NCBI RefSeq assembly: GCF_029962485.1
Contig: NZ_CP073638.1
Location: 2,418,001 to 2,482,000, forward strand
Direction of reading: 5' to 3'
Source: Burkholderia cepacia
GTDB taxonomy: Bacteria > Pseudomonadota > Gammaproteobacteria > Burkholderiales > Burkholderiaceae
Length of the DNA stretch: 64,000 nt
Part shown: positions 42,818-52,090 of the stretch, one piece after another
How positions within the stretch are numbered: position 1 is the stretch's first letter
How the letters are laid out: every line of letters begins with the position of its first letter
The notes under the pieces: generated by a model
What the model was told of the DNA's origin: nothing
What the model saw: the letters and a program-made list of their open reading frames with translations, nothing else
The model's database searches: none
Made by a program: the position numbers and the translations under genes

Positions 42818-43978
42818 TTAAGCCGCGGCTGCCGGCTTGGCCGGCTTCTGCAGCTTGCCCTTGCCGGCGCGCTGGATTTCCTCGAGCTTGATCTCGACGT
42901 GGCGCGAGAACACGTACTCGGCCGGACGCTGCTTCGCGATCGAGATGTCCGGTGCGAACGGGCCGTCGGTCTTGATGCCCTTGCGGCTCACCTTCAGCGC
43001 CTTCAGCGGGTTCGAGATCGTGTCCATCACGGCCGTCGCCTCGAAGCCGCAGTGGACCATGCAGTCCGCGCACTTCTCGTAGTTGCCGACGCCGTAGTTG
43101 TCCCACTCCGTCGTTTCCATCAGTTCCTTGAAGGTCTTCACGTAACCTTCGCCGACCAGGTAGCACGGCTTCTGCCAGCCGAACACCGTACGCGCCGGGT
43201 TGCCCCACGGCGTGCACTTGTACGTCTGGTTGCCGGCCAGGAAGTCGAGGAACAGCGACGACTGGCTGAACGACCAGCGCTTGCCGCCTTCGCCGCGCTT
43301 CAGGATTTCGCGGAACAGGTTCTTCGTCTTGTCGCGGTTCAGGAAGTGCTGCTGATCCGGCGCGCGTTCGTACGCGTAACCCGGCGACACCGTGATGCCG
43401 TCGACGCCGATCGGGCCCAGCGTGTCGAAGAACTTCGCGACGCGCTCCGGCACTGCATCGTTGAACAGCGTGCAGTTGATGTTCACGCGGAAGCCGCGGC
43501 GCTTCGCTTCCTTGATTGCCGCGACGGCCTTGTCGTACACGCCATCCTGCGACACCGAGTGATCGTGCGCTTCCTTGTCGCCGTCCAGGTGGACCGACCA
43601 GACGAAATACGGGCTCGGCTCGTAGTCGTCCATCTTCTTTTCCATCAGCAGCGCGTTCGTGCACAGGTACACGAATTTCTTGCGCTTCATGATGCCCTTG
43701 ACGATTTCCGGCATCTCCTTGTGGAGCAGCGGTTCGCCACCGGCGATCGACACGACGGGCGCGCCGCACTCGTCGACGGCCTGCAGGCATTCCTCGACGG
43801 ACAGGCGCTGGTTCAGGATCGGATCCGGATAATCGATCTTGCCGCAGCCGTTGCACGCGAGGTTGCAGCGGAACAGCGGCTCGAGCATCAGCGCGAGCGG
43901 ATAGCGTTTGTTGCCGGACAGGTGCTGGCGCACGATATAGGCGCCGACACGGACTTGCTGGAGCAGCGGAATAGACAA
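42818..43978 (-). CDS. hpnH: Hopanoid biosynthesis radical SAM protein HpnH
   Basis: 386 residues. HpnH adds the adenosyl group of SAM to diploptene, the first step in making C35 hopanoids. The radical-SAM cluster CxxxCxxC is Cys38, Cys42 and Cys45 (FRCNLACNGC), followed by the SAM-binding GGEPLLHKE. A SPASM-like C-terminal cysteine group appears in YEKCADCMVHCGFEA. It lies 12 bases downstream of ispH on the same strand, joining isoprenoid supply with hopanoid extension. Confidence 0.95.
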   Translation of the reverse strand: MSIPLLQQVRVGAYIVRQHLSGNKRYPLALMLEPLFRCNLACNGCGKIDYPDPILNQRLSVEECLQAVDECGAPVVSIAGGEPLLHKEMPEIVKGIMKRKKFVYLCTNALLMEKKMDDYEPSPYFVWSVHLDGDKEAHDHSVSQDGVYDKAVAAIKEAKRRGFRVNINCTLFNDAVPERVAKFFDTLGPIGVDGITVSPGYAYERAPDQQHFLNRDKTKNLFREILKRGEGGKRWSFSQSSLFLDFLAGNQTYKCTPWGNPARTVFGWQKPCYLVGEGYVKTFKELMETTEWDNYGVGNYEKCADCMVHCGFEATAVMDTISNPLKALKVSRKGIKTDGPFAPDISIAKQRPAEYVFSRHVEIKLEEIQRAGKGKLQKPAKPAAAA

Positions 43979-43990
43979 GGGATGTCCTCC

Positions 43991-44932
43991 TTAAACTTCG
44001 CGGGCGACAGCTTGCGTGAGCTTCGCCGGCAGCTTGAATTCGACTTTTTCCTCACGGCCCGCCATCGTCGCGACATCGACGGGCCCCAGCGCGCGCAGCG
44101 CGCCAATTACATCTTCGACCATCTCTTCGGGCGCCGACGCGCCGGCCGTCAGGCCGACCGTCTGCACACCCGCGAACCATTCGGCCTTCACTTCCGAGCC
44201 GTCGGCGACGAGATAGCTCGGCACGCCGCTTTCGGTGCCGATCTCGCGCAGGCGGTTCGAGTTCGAGCTGTTCGTCGCACCAACGACGAGCAGCACGTCA
44301 ACCTGTTCGCTCAGCTCGCGCACGGCGGCCTGGCGATTTTGCGTGGCGTAGCAGATGTCACGCGTGTCCGGGCCGACGATGTCGGTGAACCGGCGCTGCA
44401 GCGCTTCGATGATGCCGCGCGTATCGTCGACCGACAGCGTGGTCTGCGTGATGTACGCAACCGGCGTGTCGACGGGCAGCGTCAGCGTATCGACTTCGGC
44501 TTCGCTTTGCACGAGGATCACCTCGGCCGGAATCTGGCCGATCGTACCCTCGACTTCCGGGTGGCCCGCGTGGCCGATCAGGATCAGCCGGCGACCCGCC
44601 CCGACATACTGACGGCCCTGCACGTGCACCTTCGTGACGAGCGGACAGGTCGCGTCGAGCACGTCGAGCCCGCGCGTTTCCGCGTCGCGCTCGACCGTCT
44701 GGGCGACACCGTGCGCGCTGAAGATCGCGACAGCGCCGTGCGGCACCTCGTCGAGCTCCTCAACGAATCGTGCCCCTTTATTACGCAGATTTTCTACGAC
44801 GTGCCGGTTATGCACGATTTCATGGCGTACATAAACCGGCGCACCGTGCTGTTGCAGCGCGCGATCGACGATCTCGATCGCACGGACAACCCCCGCGCAA
44901 AAGCCGCGGGGCTGGGCAAGGATGACTCGCAT
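43991..44932 (-). CDS. ispH: 4-hydroxy-3-methylbut-2-enyl diphosphate reductase
   Basis: 313 residues. IspH (LytB) makes IPP and DMAPP in the last step of the MEP pathway. The [4Fe-4S] cysteines are Cys12 (RGFCAG), Cys96 ([11 protein letters not shown]) and Cys194 ([11 protein letters not shown]). Conserved His41, His74 and His124, and Glu126 (HAGHPEVEG), bind the diphosphate. The ATG at 44932 matches the short N-terminus; the ribosome binding site is weak. Placement before hpnH suggests that this copy is dedicated to hopanoid production. A second housekeeping copy may exist elsewhere. Confidence 0.95.
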   Translation of the reverse strand: MRVILAQPRGFCAGVVRAIEIVDRALQQHGAPVYVRHEIVHNRHVVENLRNKGARFVEELDEVPHGAVAIFSAHGVAQTVERDAETRGLDVLDATCPLVTKVHVQGRQYVGAGRRLILIGHAGHPEVEGTIGQIPAEVILVQSEAEVDTLTLPVDTPVAYITQTTLSVDDTRGIIEALQRRFTDIVGPDTRDICYATQNRQAAVRELSEQVDVLLVVGATNSSNSNRLREIGTESGVPSYLVADGSEVKAEWFAGVQTVGLTAGASAPEEMVEDVIGALRALGPVDVATMAGREEKVEFKLPAKLTQAVAREV

Positions 44933-45334
44933 AGGTGAGCGAACTCCGACGACAGACACCGGGGTTCGAGGAGCTGGCACTCGCTCGCTCGCCCCGGCTT
45001 GATGTTATGAAGGCAGGAACGAACCGGCCGGCCAGGCCCCGGAACCCCGAATTAATCGCGCATTTTAACCCTATCGGGCCGTCCGTGCTTTGGTGCTGTA
45101 TCGGCGCTGTTGCAATTGCGGGAGAGCCGCGTCGGCGCTGGCGCGCGCGGAACCCAGTAAACTACGCGGTTTCGCGGGCAGCCGCTCCGGCTGCCCGGCG
45201 TCGCGCTCATTTCAAGGCCATTCGATGACCGTCGATTCTTTTGCGTATTGCCCGGCCGCCTGTGCGGTTTCGGGCGTTTTGTTCCTGACCCCTATTGAAA
45301 TCGGGCAAGCCGGCGCCCGGCAGGAGGCAAGCCG
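44933..45334. other. Intergenic region between divergent ispH and hpnB
   Basis: 402 bases with promoters for both directions. A 37-codon ORF (45225-45338) ends in an overlap with the hpnB start but lacks a strong ribosome binding site. Nothing else is seen. Confidence 0.45.
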
Positions 45335-46522
45335 ATGATGCTGGTGATTGCTTTCCTGGTGTCCGGCCTGTCGCTGATGATCTGGATCGTGCTGCTCGTC
45401 GCGCGCGGCGGCTTCTGGCGCGCGCAGCCCGCGCGGCCGCTGCCGCCCGAGGCGCGCGGGGCGGCTGCCGAGGCCGGTTGGCCGGCCGTCGTCGCGGTCG
45501 TGCCGGCGCGTAACGAGGCCGACGTGATCGCCCGCGCGGCGACTTCGCTGCTCGAGCAGGATTACCCGGGCGAATTTCATCTGATCATTGTCGACGACCA
45601 CAGCGACGACGGCACCGCCGATGCGGCCCGCGCGGCCGCACTCGCGATCAACCGCGCCGACCGGCTGACGGTGCTGAGCGCGAAGCCGCTGCCGGCCGGC
45701 TGGTCGGGCAAGGTGTGGGCGCAGTCGCAGGGGATCGCCGCGGTGCAGACGCTCGGCCTGCCGGCCGATTACCTGCTGCTGACGGATGCCGACATCGGCC
45801 ACCCGCCCGACGCCGTCGCGCAGCTGGTCACGCGTGCGCAGGCCGAGAATCGCGATCTCGTGTCGCTGATGGTGCGGCTGCGTTGCGATTCGTTCTGGGA
45901 AAAGGCGCTGATCCCGGCGTTCGTGTTCTTCTTCGCGAAGCTGTACCCGTTCTCGTGGATCAACAACCCGCGCAATCGCACGGCCGGCGCTGCCGGCGGC
46001 TGCATGCTCGTGAAGCGCGCGGCGCTCGAGGAAGCGGGCGGCATCGAATCGATCCGCGGCGCGCTGATCGACGACTGCAGCCTGGCCGCGCAGATCAAGC
46101 ATCGCGGCAGTGGCCGCCATCCGATCCGTCTCGACCTGGCCGATCGCAGCGTGTCGCTGCGCCCGTACGACAGCTGGCGCGACATCTGGAACATGATCGC
46201 GCGCACCGCGTTCACGCAGCTGCACTATTCGCCGCTGCTGCTGGCCGGCACGCTGCTCGGGATGACGATCATCTATCTCGTGCCGCCCGTCGCGGCGCTC
46301 GCGTATGGCGCGCGTGCATGGCCGGCCTGGCTCGCGTGGGCGTCGATGTGCGCCGCGTATGCGCCGATGCTGCGCTACTACCGTCGCTCGCCGCTGTGGG
46401 CGCCCGCGTTGCCACTCGTCGCGCTGTTCTATGTGGGCGCGACGTTCGCGTCCGCGTGGCGCTACTGGCGCGGCAAGGGCGGCCAGTGGAAGGCGCGCGT
46501 GCAGGCGCCAGTGGAGCGCTGA
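45335..46522 (+). CDS. hpnB: Hopene-associated glycosyltransferase HpnB
   Basis: 395 residues. One N-terminal membrane segment is followed by a GT2 domain: VVPARNEADVIARA, the VDDHSDDGTAD loop, LTDADIGH (DxD-like) and AGAAGGCMLVKR. Three to four C-terminal membrane segments follow. HpnB occurs next to squalene-hopene genes and is thought to act in hopanoid glycan side chains, though its exact product is not proven. AGGAGG lies 8 bases before the first of two ATGs. A pair of hairpins, one a terminator, follows. Confidence 0.9.
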   Translation: MMLVIAFLVSGLSLMIWIVLLVARGGFWRAQPARPLPPEARGAAAEAGWPAVVAVVPARNEADVIARAATSLLEQDYPGEFHLIIVDDHSDDGTADAARAAALAINRADRLTVLSAKPLPAGWSGKVWAQSQGIAAVQTLGLPADYLLLTDADIGHPPDAVAQLVTRAQAENRDLVSLMVRLRCDSFWEKALIPAFVFFFAKLYPFSWINNPRNRTAGAAGGCMLVKRAALEEAGGIESIRGALIDDCSLAAQIKHRGSGRHPIRLDLADRSVSLRPYDSWRDIWNMIARTAFTQLHYSPLLLAGTLLGMTIIYLVPPVAALAYGARAWPAWLAWASMCAAYAPMLRYYRRSPLWAPALPLVALFYVGATFASAWRYWRGKGGQWKARVQAPVER

Positions 46523-46525
46523 GTG

Positions 46526-46551
46526 CTGCCGGGAGGCACGCCTCCCGGCAG
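46526..46551 (+). repeat. Perfect hairpin after hpnB
   Basis: An 11-bp stem (CTGCCGGGAGG / CCTCCCGGCAG) with loop CACG, 4 bases past the stop, without a T-run. It precedes the true terminator by 10 bases and may protect the 3' end of the message. Confidence 0.6.
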
Positions 46552-46561
46552 CCGGCAAGCA

Positions 46562-46602
46562 AACGGCCCGATCGGTGCGAACCGGTCGGGCCGTTGCGTT
46601 TT
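46562..46602 (+). terminator. Intrinsic terminator after hpnB
   Basis: A 15-bp stem with one mismatch (AACGGCCCGATCGGT / ACCGGTCGGGCCGTT) and loop GCGA, then GCGTTTT. Confidence 0.85.
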
Positions 46603-46624
46603 CGGCGGTGCTACCTGCCGGCGC

Positions 46625-48028
46625 TTACCGCTGGGTCAGCATCATGTACATCTGGACCACGACGTCCGGCGAGAACGTGAACGGCACCCAGCCGTAGCCG
46701 GTGTGGCGGGCCACCAGCAGGCGATCGCCGTTCGACTGCTTCTGCACGGCCATCATCGGGTTCTTCGTCGTCACGAAACGCCAGCCGGACGGGATGCCGG
46801 GCGGCGGCTCCGGCTGCATCGACGCGCGTGCGTGCGCGAGTTCCTCGATGAGCTGGCCAAGTTGCTCCGGATGCAGCGTGATCGACTGGCCGTTGACGGT
46901 CAGCGTGAGTTCGTTCTGCGTCGGACGCGACACGTGCAGCGTCGCCTTGTCAGCGGCGACCGGCGCGGCCTCGACCTCGGTCACGGGTTCGGCTTGCGCC
47001 GCCGGGACGAGTGCGGTTTCGGCAACAACCGGTGCGTCGACGACGTCGAGCGTTTCGGTCGCAGCCGGCGAGGCCGCGTTCACGACCGGTTCCGCCGCCG
47101 GCGTATCCGCCGGTGCCGGGTCGACGACCTCGGCCGCCACCGCACGGTCGGCAACCGCGTTCGTCGCGGCTTCCTTGACGACGGCCTCGACCAGCGCCTC
47201 GGCGTCGGCAATGGCCTTCGCGTGATGCTGCGCGGCGGCTTCGGCCTGCGCGATCGCTTCCGTATGGCGCTGCGTGACGGCCTCGGCTTCGGCGGTCGCG
47301 TCGGCGTGGCGTTGCGCAGCGGCTTCGGCCTGCGCGATCGCTTCGGCGTGGCGCTGCGTGACGGCTTCGGCCTCGGCGGCCGCAGCGGCGTGACGCTGCG
47401 CGGTAGCCTCGGCGTCGGCGATCGCCTGCGTGTGACGTTGTGCGAGCGCTTCGGCCTCGGCAATCGCGGCCGTGTGGCGTTGCGCGGCGGCTTCGGCTTC
47501 GGCGGTCGCTTCCGCGTGGCGCTTCGCGGCGGCCCCGGCCTCGACGGTCGCGGCCGCATGACGTTGCGCGGCCGCATCGGCGTCGGTCGCGGCGGCGTGA
47601 TGACGCTGCGCGGCGGCCTCGGCTTCGGCGATCGCAGCCGCGTGGCGCTGCGAGGCGGCTTCGGCATCCGCGTGACGCTGCGCGAGCGCTTCGGTCAGTG
47701 CGGTGGCTTCCGCATGGCGCTGCACGGCCGCTTCGGCCTGCGCGGCGGCATCCGTATGACGTTGAGCGGCAGCTTCGGCCGTGGCGGTCGCGTCGGCGTG
47801 GCGCTGCTGCGCGGCTTCCGCGTCGGCGGCAGCGGCCGTGTGGCGCTGCGCGGCGGCCTGCGCTTCGGTTTCCGCGGCGGCGTGACGTTCGGCTGCGGCC
47901 TGGGCTTCCGCCGCGGCGGCGCGCGCGAAGGCTTCCGCGCTGCGTGCCGCCTGCTGTGCGGCGTGGTGATCGTGGAGGAGCTGATCGACGCCCGTGGTGA
48001 GCGAAGCGATCTGATCGTTCAGGTTCAT
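46625..48028 (-). CDS. Alanine-rich protein with 14-residue tandem repeats
   Basis: 467 residues. Residues 47-280 are about 17 copies of a 14-residue unit with consensus QRHAxAxAEAEAAA; one copy lacks four residues. Fourteen is twice seven, so a long regular coiled coil with an Arg-His pair once every two heptads is expected. A Pro/Val/Ala linker (about 285-350) leads to a conserved-looking C-terminal domain (ELTLTVNGQSITLHPEQLGQ, SGWRFVTTKNPMMAVQKQ). No signal peptide or membrane segment. Function unknown; it resembles phasins only in composition. It is convergent with hpnB and follows hpnA on the same strand. Confidence 0.8.
   Translation of the reverse strand: MNLNDQIASLTTGVDQLLHDHHAAQQAARSAEAFARAAAAEAQAAAERHAAAETEAQAAAQRHTAAAADAEAAQQRHADATATAEAAAQRHTDAAAQAEAAVQRHAEATALTEALAQRHADAEAASQRHAAAIAEAEAAAQRHHAAATDADAAAQRHAAATVEAGAAAKRHAEATAEAEAAAQRHTAAIAEAEALAQRHTQAIADAEATAQRHAAAAAEAEAVTQRHAEAIAQAEAAAQRHADATAEAEAVTQRHTEAIAQAEAAAQHHAKAIADAEALVEAVVKEAATNAVADRAVAAEVVDPAPADTPAAEPVVNAASPAATETLDVVDAPVVAETALVPAAQAEPVTEVEAAPVAADKATLHVSRPTQNELTLTVNGQSITLHPEQLGQLIEELAHARASMQPEPPPGIPSGWRFVTTKNPMMAVQKQSNGDRLLVARHTGYGWVPFTFSPDVVVQMYMMLTQR
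47189..47890 (-). repeat. Coding 42-bp tandem repeat array (about 17 units)
   Basis: The DNA of the 14-residue repeats above. Units are degenerate but keep the CAGCGTCACG-like codons for Gln-Arg-His. Copy number of such arrays often varies between strains. Confidence 0.8.
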
Positions 48029-48108
48029 GCGTGTCTTCTCTGCGTAAGACCCGCGATTTTACCCGCTGCGCCGGCGCCGGTCCGCGCGGGACGTGTAACA
48101 AAGTGCGC

Positions 48109-48133
48109 AAAGCGGCGCGAGCCGCGCCGCTTT
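48109..48133 (-). terminator. Probable terminator after hpnA
   Basis: An 11-bp stem (AAAGCGGCGCG / CGCGCCGCTTT) with loop AGC, starting 3 bases after the hpnA stop. The arm ends in Ts in the direction of transcription, but the following T-run is short. Confidence 0.6.
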
Positions 48134-48136
48134 GTG

Positions 48137-49144
48137 TTACTTCAGGTAGCCCGCCGAGCCGAACCAGTCGAGCGCGTCGCGCAGTCCTTCGCGGTACGGA
48201 CGCGCACGGTAGCCGAGCTCGCGCTCGGCCTTCGCCGACGTGAAATACATCTTGTTCTTCGACATCCGCAGCCCGTCCACGGTGACGAACGGTTCCTTCT
48301 TCGTGAACTTCGCGACGGCTTCTGCGCCGACCGCGAGCGGGTACAGCGGCCAGCGCGGCAACGCGATCGTCGGCGCCTTGCGGCCCGTCATCTGTGCGAT
48401 GTCGGCGAGCATCTGCTGCAGCGGCAGGTTCTCGCCGCCGAGGATGTAGCGTTCGCCGATCCGGCCGCGCTCGAGCGCGAGGAAGTGGCCGTGCGCGACG
48501 TCGTCGACGTGCACGAGGTTCAGCCCCGTGTCGACGAACGCGGGAATCTTGCCGAGCGCGGCTTCGACGATGATGCGGCCGGTCGGCGTCGGCTTCACGT
48601 CGCGCGGGCCGATCGGCGTCGACGGATTGACGATCACGGCCGGCAGACCTTCGTCGGCGATCATCCGCTCGACCGCGCGCTCCGCGAGCACCTTGCTGCG
48701 CTTGTACACGCCGATCGCCTGCTCGGCCGTGAGCGGCCGGTTCTCGTCGGACGGATCGCCGGCGCTCGTCACCTTCAGCGTCGCGACGCTGCTCGTGTAG
48801 ACGATCCGCTCGACGCCCTCCGCGCGGGCCGCGCGCATCGTCGCGACCGCGCCCTCGAGGTTCGCGCGCTCGATCTCGTCGGGGTCCGGCGCCCACAGCC
48901 GGTAGTCGGCCGCGACGTGCAGCAGGTAGCGCACGCCGCGCAGCGCGGCGCGCATCGACGCCTCGTCGCGCATGTCGCCGGTGACGATCTCGGCATCGAG
49001 ATCCGCGACGTTCGTGCGCGGGCTGGTCGGGCGCACGAGCACGCGCACCGCATAGCCTTTCTGCTGCGCGATGCGTGCGACGGCCGAGCCGACGAAACCG
49101 GACGCGCCGGTGACGAGAACGAGATCGCGGGAGGTATCAGTCAT
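48137..49144 (-). CDS. hpnA: Hopanoid-associated sugar epimerase HpnA
   Basis: 335 residues, extended SDR. The NAD motif is TGASGFVGSAVA, the catalytic set is TSSVATL with YKRSK (YxxxK), and PSTPIGPRD follows as in HpnA and dihydroflavonol-reductase-like enzymes. It is thought to act on the sugar-derived part of the hopanoid side chain. It lies 108 bases upstream of the repeat-protein gene on the same strand, with a hairpin between them. Confidence 0.92.
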   Translation of the reverse strand: MTDTSRDLVLVTGASGFVGSAVARIAQQKGYAVRVLVRPTSPRTNVADLDAEIVTGDMRDEASMRAALRGVRYLLHVAADYRLWAPDPDEIERANLEGAVATMRAARAEGVERIVYTSSVATLKVTSAGDPSDENRPLTAEQAIGVYKRSKVLAERAVERMIADEGLPAVIVNPSTPIGPRDVKPTPTGRIIVEAALGKIPAFVDTGLNLVHVDDVAHGHFLALERGRIGERYILGGENLPLQQMLADIAQMTGRKAPTIALPRWPLYPLAVGAEAVAKFTKKEPFVTVDGLRMSKNKMYFTSAKAERELGYRARPYREGLRDALDWFGSAGYLK

Positions 49145-49299
49145 GCGTTTCCTTCAGGGCCGCGCGCGGGGCGGCGCGGCGGTTGAGCGTCGGCGAGATT
49201 GTACGTGGTCGGCACGCGCGGCGACGCCTGGCCGGCGCGTGTGCGAAGCCGCCGACGCGACTACAATGCCGGGCTTGAATGCAACGGGAGGGCGACGCG

Positions 49300-49596
49300 A
49301 TGAGCCGCAATGAACTGGACGAACGGATCGAGACCTACTACGTGCGGGTGCGCGGCGTCGTGCAGGGCGTCGGTTTCCGTCATGCGACGGTGCGCGAGGC
49401 GCATGCGCTGAAACTGCGCGGCTGGGTCGCGAATCTCGAGGATGGCACCGTCGAGGCGATGATCCAGGGGCCCGGCGCGCAGATCGACCGGATGCTCGCG
49501 TGGCTGCGTCACGGGCCGCCCGCCGCGCGCGTGACCGAAGTGACGTTCGAGGAGCGTCGGACCGAAAGGCGCTTCGAGCGTTTCCAGCAACAGTAA
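49300..49596 (+). CDS. acyP: Acylphosphatase
   Basis: 98 residues. Both signature motifs are intact: VRGVVQGVGFRHATVREA with the catalytic Arg27, and GWVANLEDGTVE with Asn45. It hydrolyses acyl phosphates such as acetyl phosphate or carbamoyl phosphate. The ATG at 49300 has GGGAGGG about 8 bases upstream; the in-frame start at 49279 is less likely. The rarD-like gene follows 16 bases later, likely co-transcribed. Confidence 0.94.
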   Translation: MSRNELDERIETYYVRVRGVVQGVGFRHATVREAHALKLRGWVANLEDGTVEAMIQGPGAQIDRMLAWLRHGPPAARVTEVTFEERRTERRFERFQQQ

Positions 49597-49612
49597 GCGG
49601 CGCAGAACAATC

Positions 49613-50512
49613 ATGACGGGGTATCCGGAAGCCGGGCGCGGCCTCATGCTGTCGGTGATGGCGTCGACGCTGTTCGCGCTGATGTCGGCTTACGCGAAAC
49701 TGCTCGCGCCGCTCACGGGGCTCGACATCTTCGCGTGGCGCGTATTGTGGACCGCGCCGGGCGCACTCGCGCTGATTGCGCTGCGCGGCCGCTGGCCGGC
49801 GCTCGTCGAGCTTGCGCGGCGCACCGTGCGCGACTGGCGCCTGCTGATCGCGCTGCCGGTGAGCGCGGCGCTGCTCGGCGTGCAGCTGTGGCTGTTCCTG
49901 TGGGCGCCGCTGCACGGCCGCATGCTCGAGGTGTCGCTCGGCTATTTCCTGTTGCCGCTGACGATGGTGCTCGTCGGCCGCTTCTACTATCACGAACGGC
50001 TCGACCCGCTGCAGTGGGCGGCGGTTGCGTGCGCCGCGCTCGGCGTCGCGCACGAAGTGTGGGCGACGCGCGCGTTCGCGTGGCCGACGCTTGTCGTCGC
50101 GCTCGGCTATCCGCCGTATTTCGTGTTGCGCCGGCGGATCAACGCCGATTCGCTCGCCGCGTTCGCGGTCGAGATCGCACTGCTGTGCCCGATCGCGTTC
50201 GCGATGGTCGCGACGAGCACGACCCGCGTCGCGGAGCATCCGGTGCTGTGGGCGGTGTTGCTGCCGGGGCTCGGCGTGCTCAGCACGCTCGCGCTCGCCA
50301 GCTACCTCAAGGCGAGCCGGATGCTGCCGATGGCGCTGTTCGGGATCCTCGGCTACGTCGAACCCGTGCTGCTCGTCGCGGTGTCGCTGCTGCTGCTCGG
50401 CGAGACGCTGAGCGTCGCGAAGCTCGCGACGTACGGGCCGATCTGGGTCGCCGTCGCGCTCACCGCGTGGCACAGCGCGATGCTGATGCGGCGTCTGCCC
50501 GCACGCGGATAA
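49613..50512 (+). CDS. rarD: EamA/RarD-type transporter
   Basis: 299 residues with ten membrane segments in two EamA repeats. Conserved pieces include FALMSAYAKLLAPLTGLDIFAWR, LGYFLLPLTMVLVGRFYYHERLDPLQW and the end segment LLLGETLSVAKLATYGPIW, all typical of RarD. The substrate is unknown in general; the family was named from chloramphenicol sensitivity. It probably shares a transcript with acyP. Confidence 0.88.
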   Translation: MTGYPEAGRGLMLSVMASTLFALMSAYAKLLAPLTGLDIFAWRVLWTAPGALALIALRGRWPALVELARRTVRDWRLLIALPVSAALLGVQLWLFLWAPLHGRMLEVSLGYFLLPLTMVLVGRFYYHERLDPLQWAAVACAALGVAHEVWATRAFAWPTLVVALGYPPYFVLRRRINADSLAAFAVEIALLCPIAFAMVATSTTRVAEHPVLWAVLLPGLGVLSTLALASYLKASRMLPMALFGILGYVEPVLLVAVSLLLLGETLSVAKLATYGPIWVAVALTAWHSAMLMRRLPARG

Positions 50513-50919
50513 GCGCCGATCGCGATGCCGCGGCCGCACGGAACGCGCCGCGCATCGCGTATCGATCGACGATCGAACCGCGCTCGTTCAGCGGTCGAAT
50601 GCATCGAGGCTGACCGCAAGCTGGCGTCGCGCTGACGTGAATCTGGCGACGCCGACCGCTTTGCTCCACATGGCTTGCGCGTGTAATCGAACAGAAGATT
50701 CGGTTGCACTTTGTTACTTAGGGTCTCCCCCGATCGGCCATTAGACTGGCCTGACCGACTTCCCTTCGTATGCAGCTTTTCAATGAACGGTCATCTCCGT
50801 GCCTGGCCAGCCGGGTCGGCGCGATGCGAGCATACGCGTATCGCCGCTGATCGCGCTCGCCTTCTTCTTCCCGATCCCTCCCACGGTGCGTGCCGCACCG
50901 TCGTCGTGCCGGTGCGCTC
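50513..50919. other. Intergenic region, no gene seen
   Basis: 407 bases. A less GC-rich part (50680-50750) may carry the promoter of the OpgC-like gene. No repeat or RNA is supported. Confidence 0.45.
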
Positions 50920-52044
50920 ATGTCGTTGAGCCCGCCGTCTTCCGCCACGGTCCAGTCGCTACGCAGCGGCCGCCTGATCGAAATCGACTTTTTCCGCGGG
51001 CTCGTGCTGTTGATGATCGTCGTCGATCACATCGGTGCAAGCGTGCTGTCGCGCGTGACGCTGCATGCGTTCGCGCTGTGCGATGCCGCCGAGGTGTTCG
51101 TGTTTCTCGGCGGCTTCGCGACCGCGAGTGCGTACGGCGCGATCGCCGAGCGGCATGGCGCGCGCGCCGCGCAGCGGCGGTTCGTGCGTCGCGCGATGCA
51201 GATCTACCGCGCGTTTCTCGCGACGTCGACGCTGATGCTGGTCGTGTCGGCCGTGCTCGACCACTATGGAATCGATGCGCCGAACCTCGCGCTCGACGAC
51301 GTCAGCGTGATGCTCGCGTCGCCGCTCACGGGCCTCGCCGAATTGCTGACGTTCCAGCGCCAGCCGTATCTCGCGTCGGTGCTGCCGATGTACGTGCTGT
51401 TCGCGCTCGCGTCGCCGGTGCTCGTGCCGTTCGCGCGCCGTCGTCCGTGGCTGCTCGTCGCGCTCAGCGTCGCGTCGTGGGTCGCGGCCGGCTGGCTCGG
51501 CCCCGAGCTGCTGGATACCGACGGCTTCCGCTGGAGCTTCAACCCGTTCGCATGGCAACTGATGTTCGTCGTCGGCGTGCTTGCGCGCTGCCAGCCGTTT
51601 TACCGGCACGTCGCGCTCGGGCGCTGGGGCGCGGCGGCGACCGGGCTCGCGTGCGCGATCGTGCTCGGTTGTGCGAGCTACAAGCTGTTCTCGGGATTGC
51701 CGCTGCCCGAAGGCGTGTTCAAGCGCGACCTCGCGCTGCCGCGCGTCGTGAGCTTCGCGGCCGTCGCGTGGCTGATGGCCGATTGCGTGCGCTTCGGCTG
51801 GATCGCACGGATTGCGCAGGGGGTGCGGCCCGTCGTGGCGGTCGGCCAGCGCGGGTTGATCTGCTTCGTGGCGGGCGCGGCGATTTCGCTCGTCATCGAT
51901 TCGCTGCTGCATCCGGTCGTACGCAGCGCCGATCTGCGGCATGTCGGCGTGGGCCTCGTGGCCGACGCGTGCGCGCTCGGGCTGATGATGGCCGTGGCCG
52001 GTTCGGGAACGTGGATCGCGCGGTGGCGCAGTGCGGCCGCGTAA
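50920..52044 (+). CDS. OpgC-like multi-spanning membrane protein
   Basis: 374 residues with about ten membrane segments. The opening EIDFFRGLVLLMIVVDHI is the OpgC (MdoC) family signature, in which the Asp-Phe-Arg-Gly and His residues are thought to form the acyl-transfer site. OpgC succinylates osmoregulated periplasmic glucans. No opgG, opgH or opgD gene is near, and many Burkholderia carry OpgC-like paralogues of unknown substrate. ATG 50920 is the nearest start to the conserved region; no strong ribosome binding site is seen. Confidence 0.82.
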   Translation: MSLSPPSSATVQSLRSGRLIEIDFFRGLVLLMIVVDHIGASVLSRVTLHAFALCDAAEVFVFLGGFATASAYGAIAERHGARAAQRRFVRRAMQIYRAFLATSTLMLVVSAVLDHYGIDAPNLALDDVSVMLASPLTGLAELLTFQRQPYLASVLPMYVLFALASPVLVPFARRRPWLLVALSVASWVAAGWLGPELLDTDGFRWSFNPFAWQLMFVVGVLARCQPFYRHVALGRWGAAATGLACAIVLGCASYKLFSGLPLPEGVFKRDLALPRVVSFAAVAWLMADCVRFGWIARIAQGVRPVVAVGQRGLICFVAGAAISLVIDSLLHPVVRSADLRHVGVGLVADACALGLMMAVAGSGTWIARWRSAAA

Positions 52045-52090
52045 GCGGCGCGGGAGGCGGTGCGAGCGGCACGGCGTGTGCCGCGCGGCG

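Noticed and set aside
46523..49186. Very long plus-strand open frame rich in Gly and Arg opposite the repeat protein and hpnA
   Set aside because: It is the antisense of two good minus-strand genes. Its composition simply mirrors the Ala-rich repeats, and it has no ribosome binding site.
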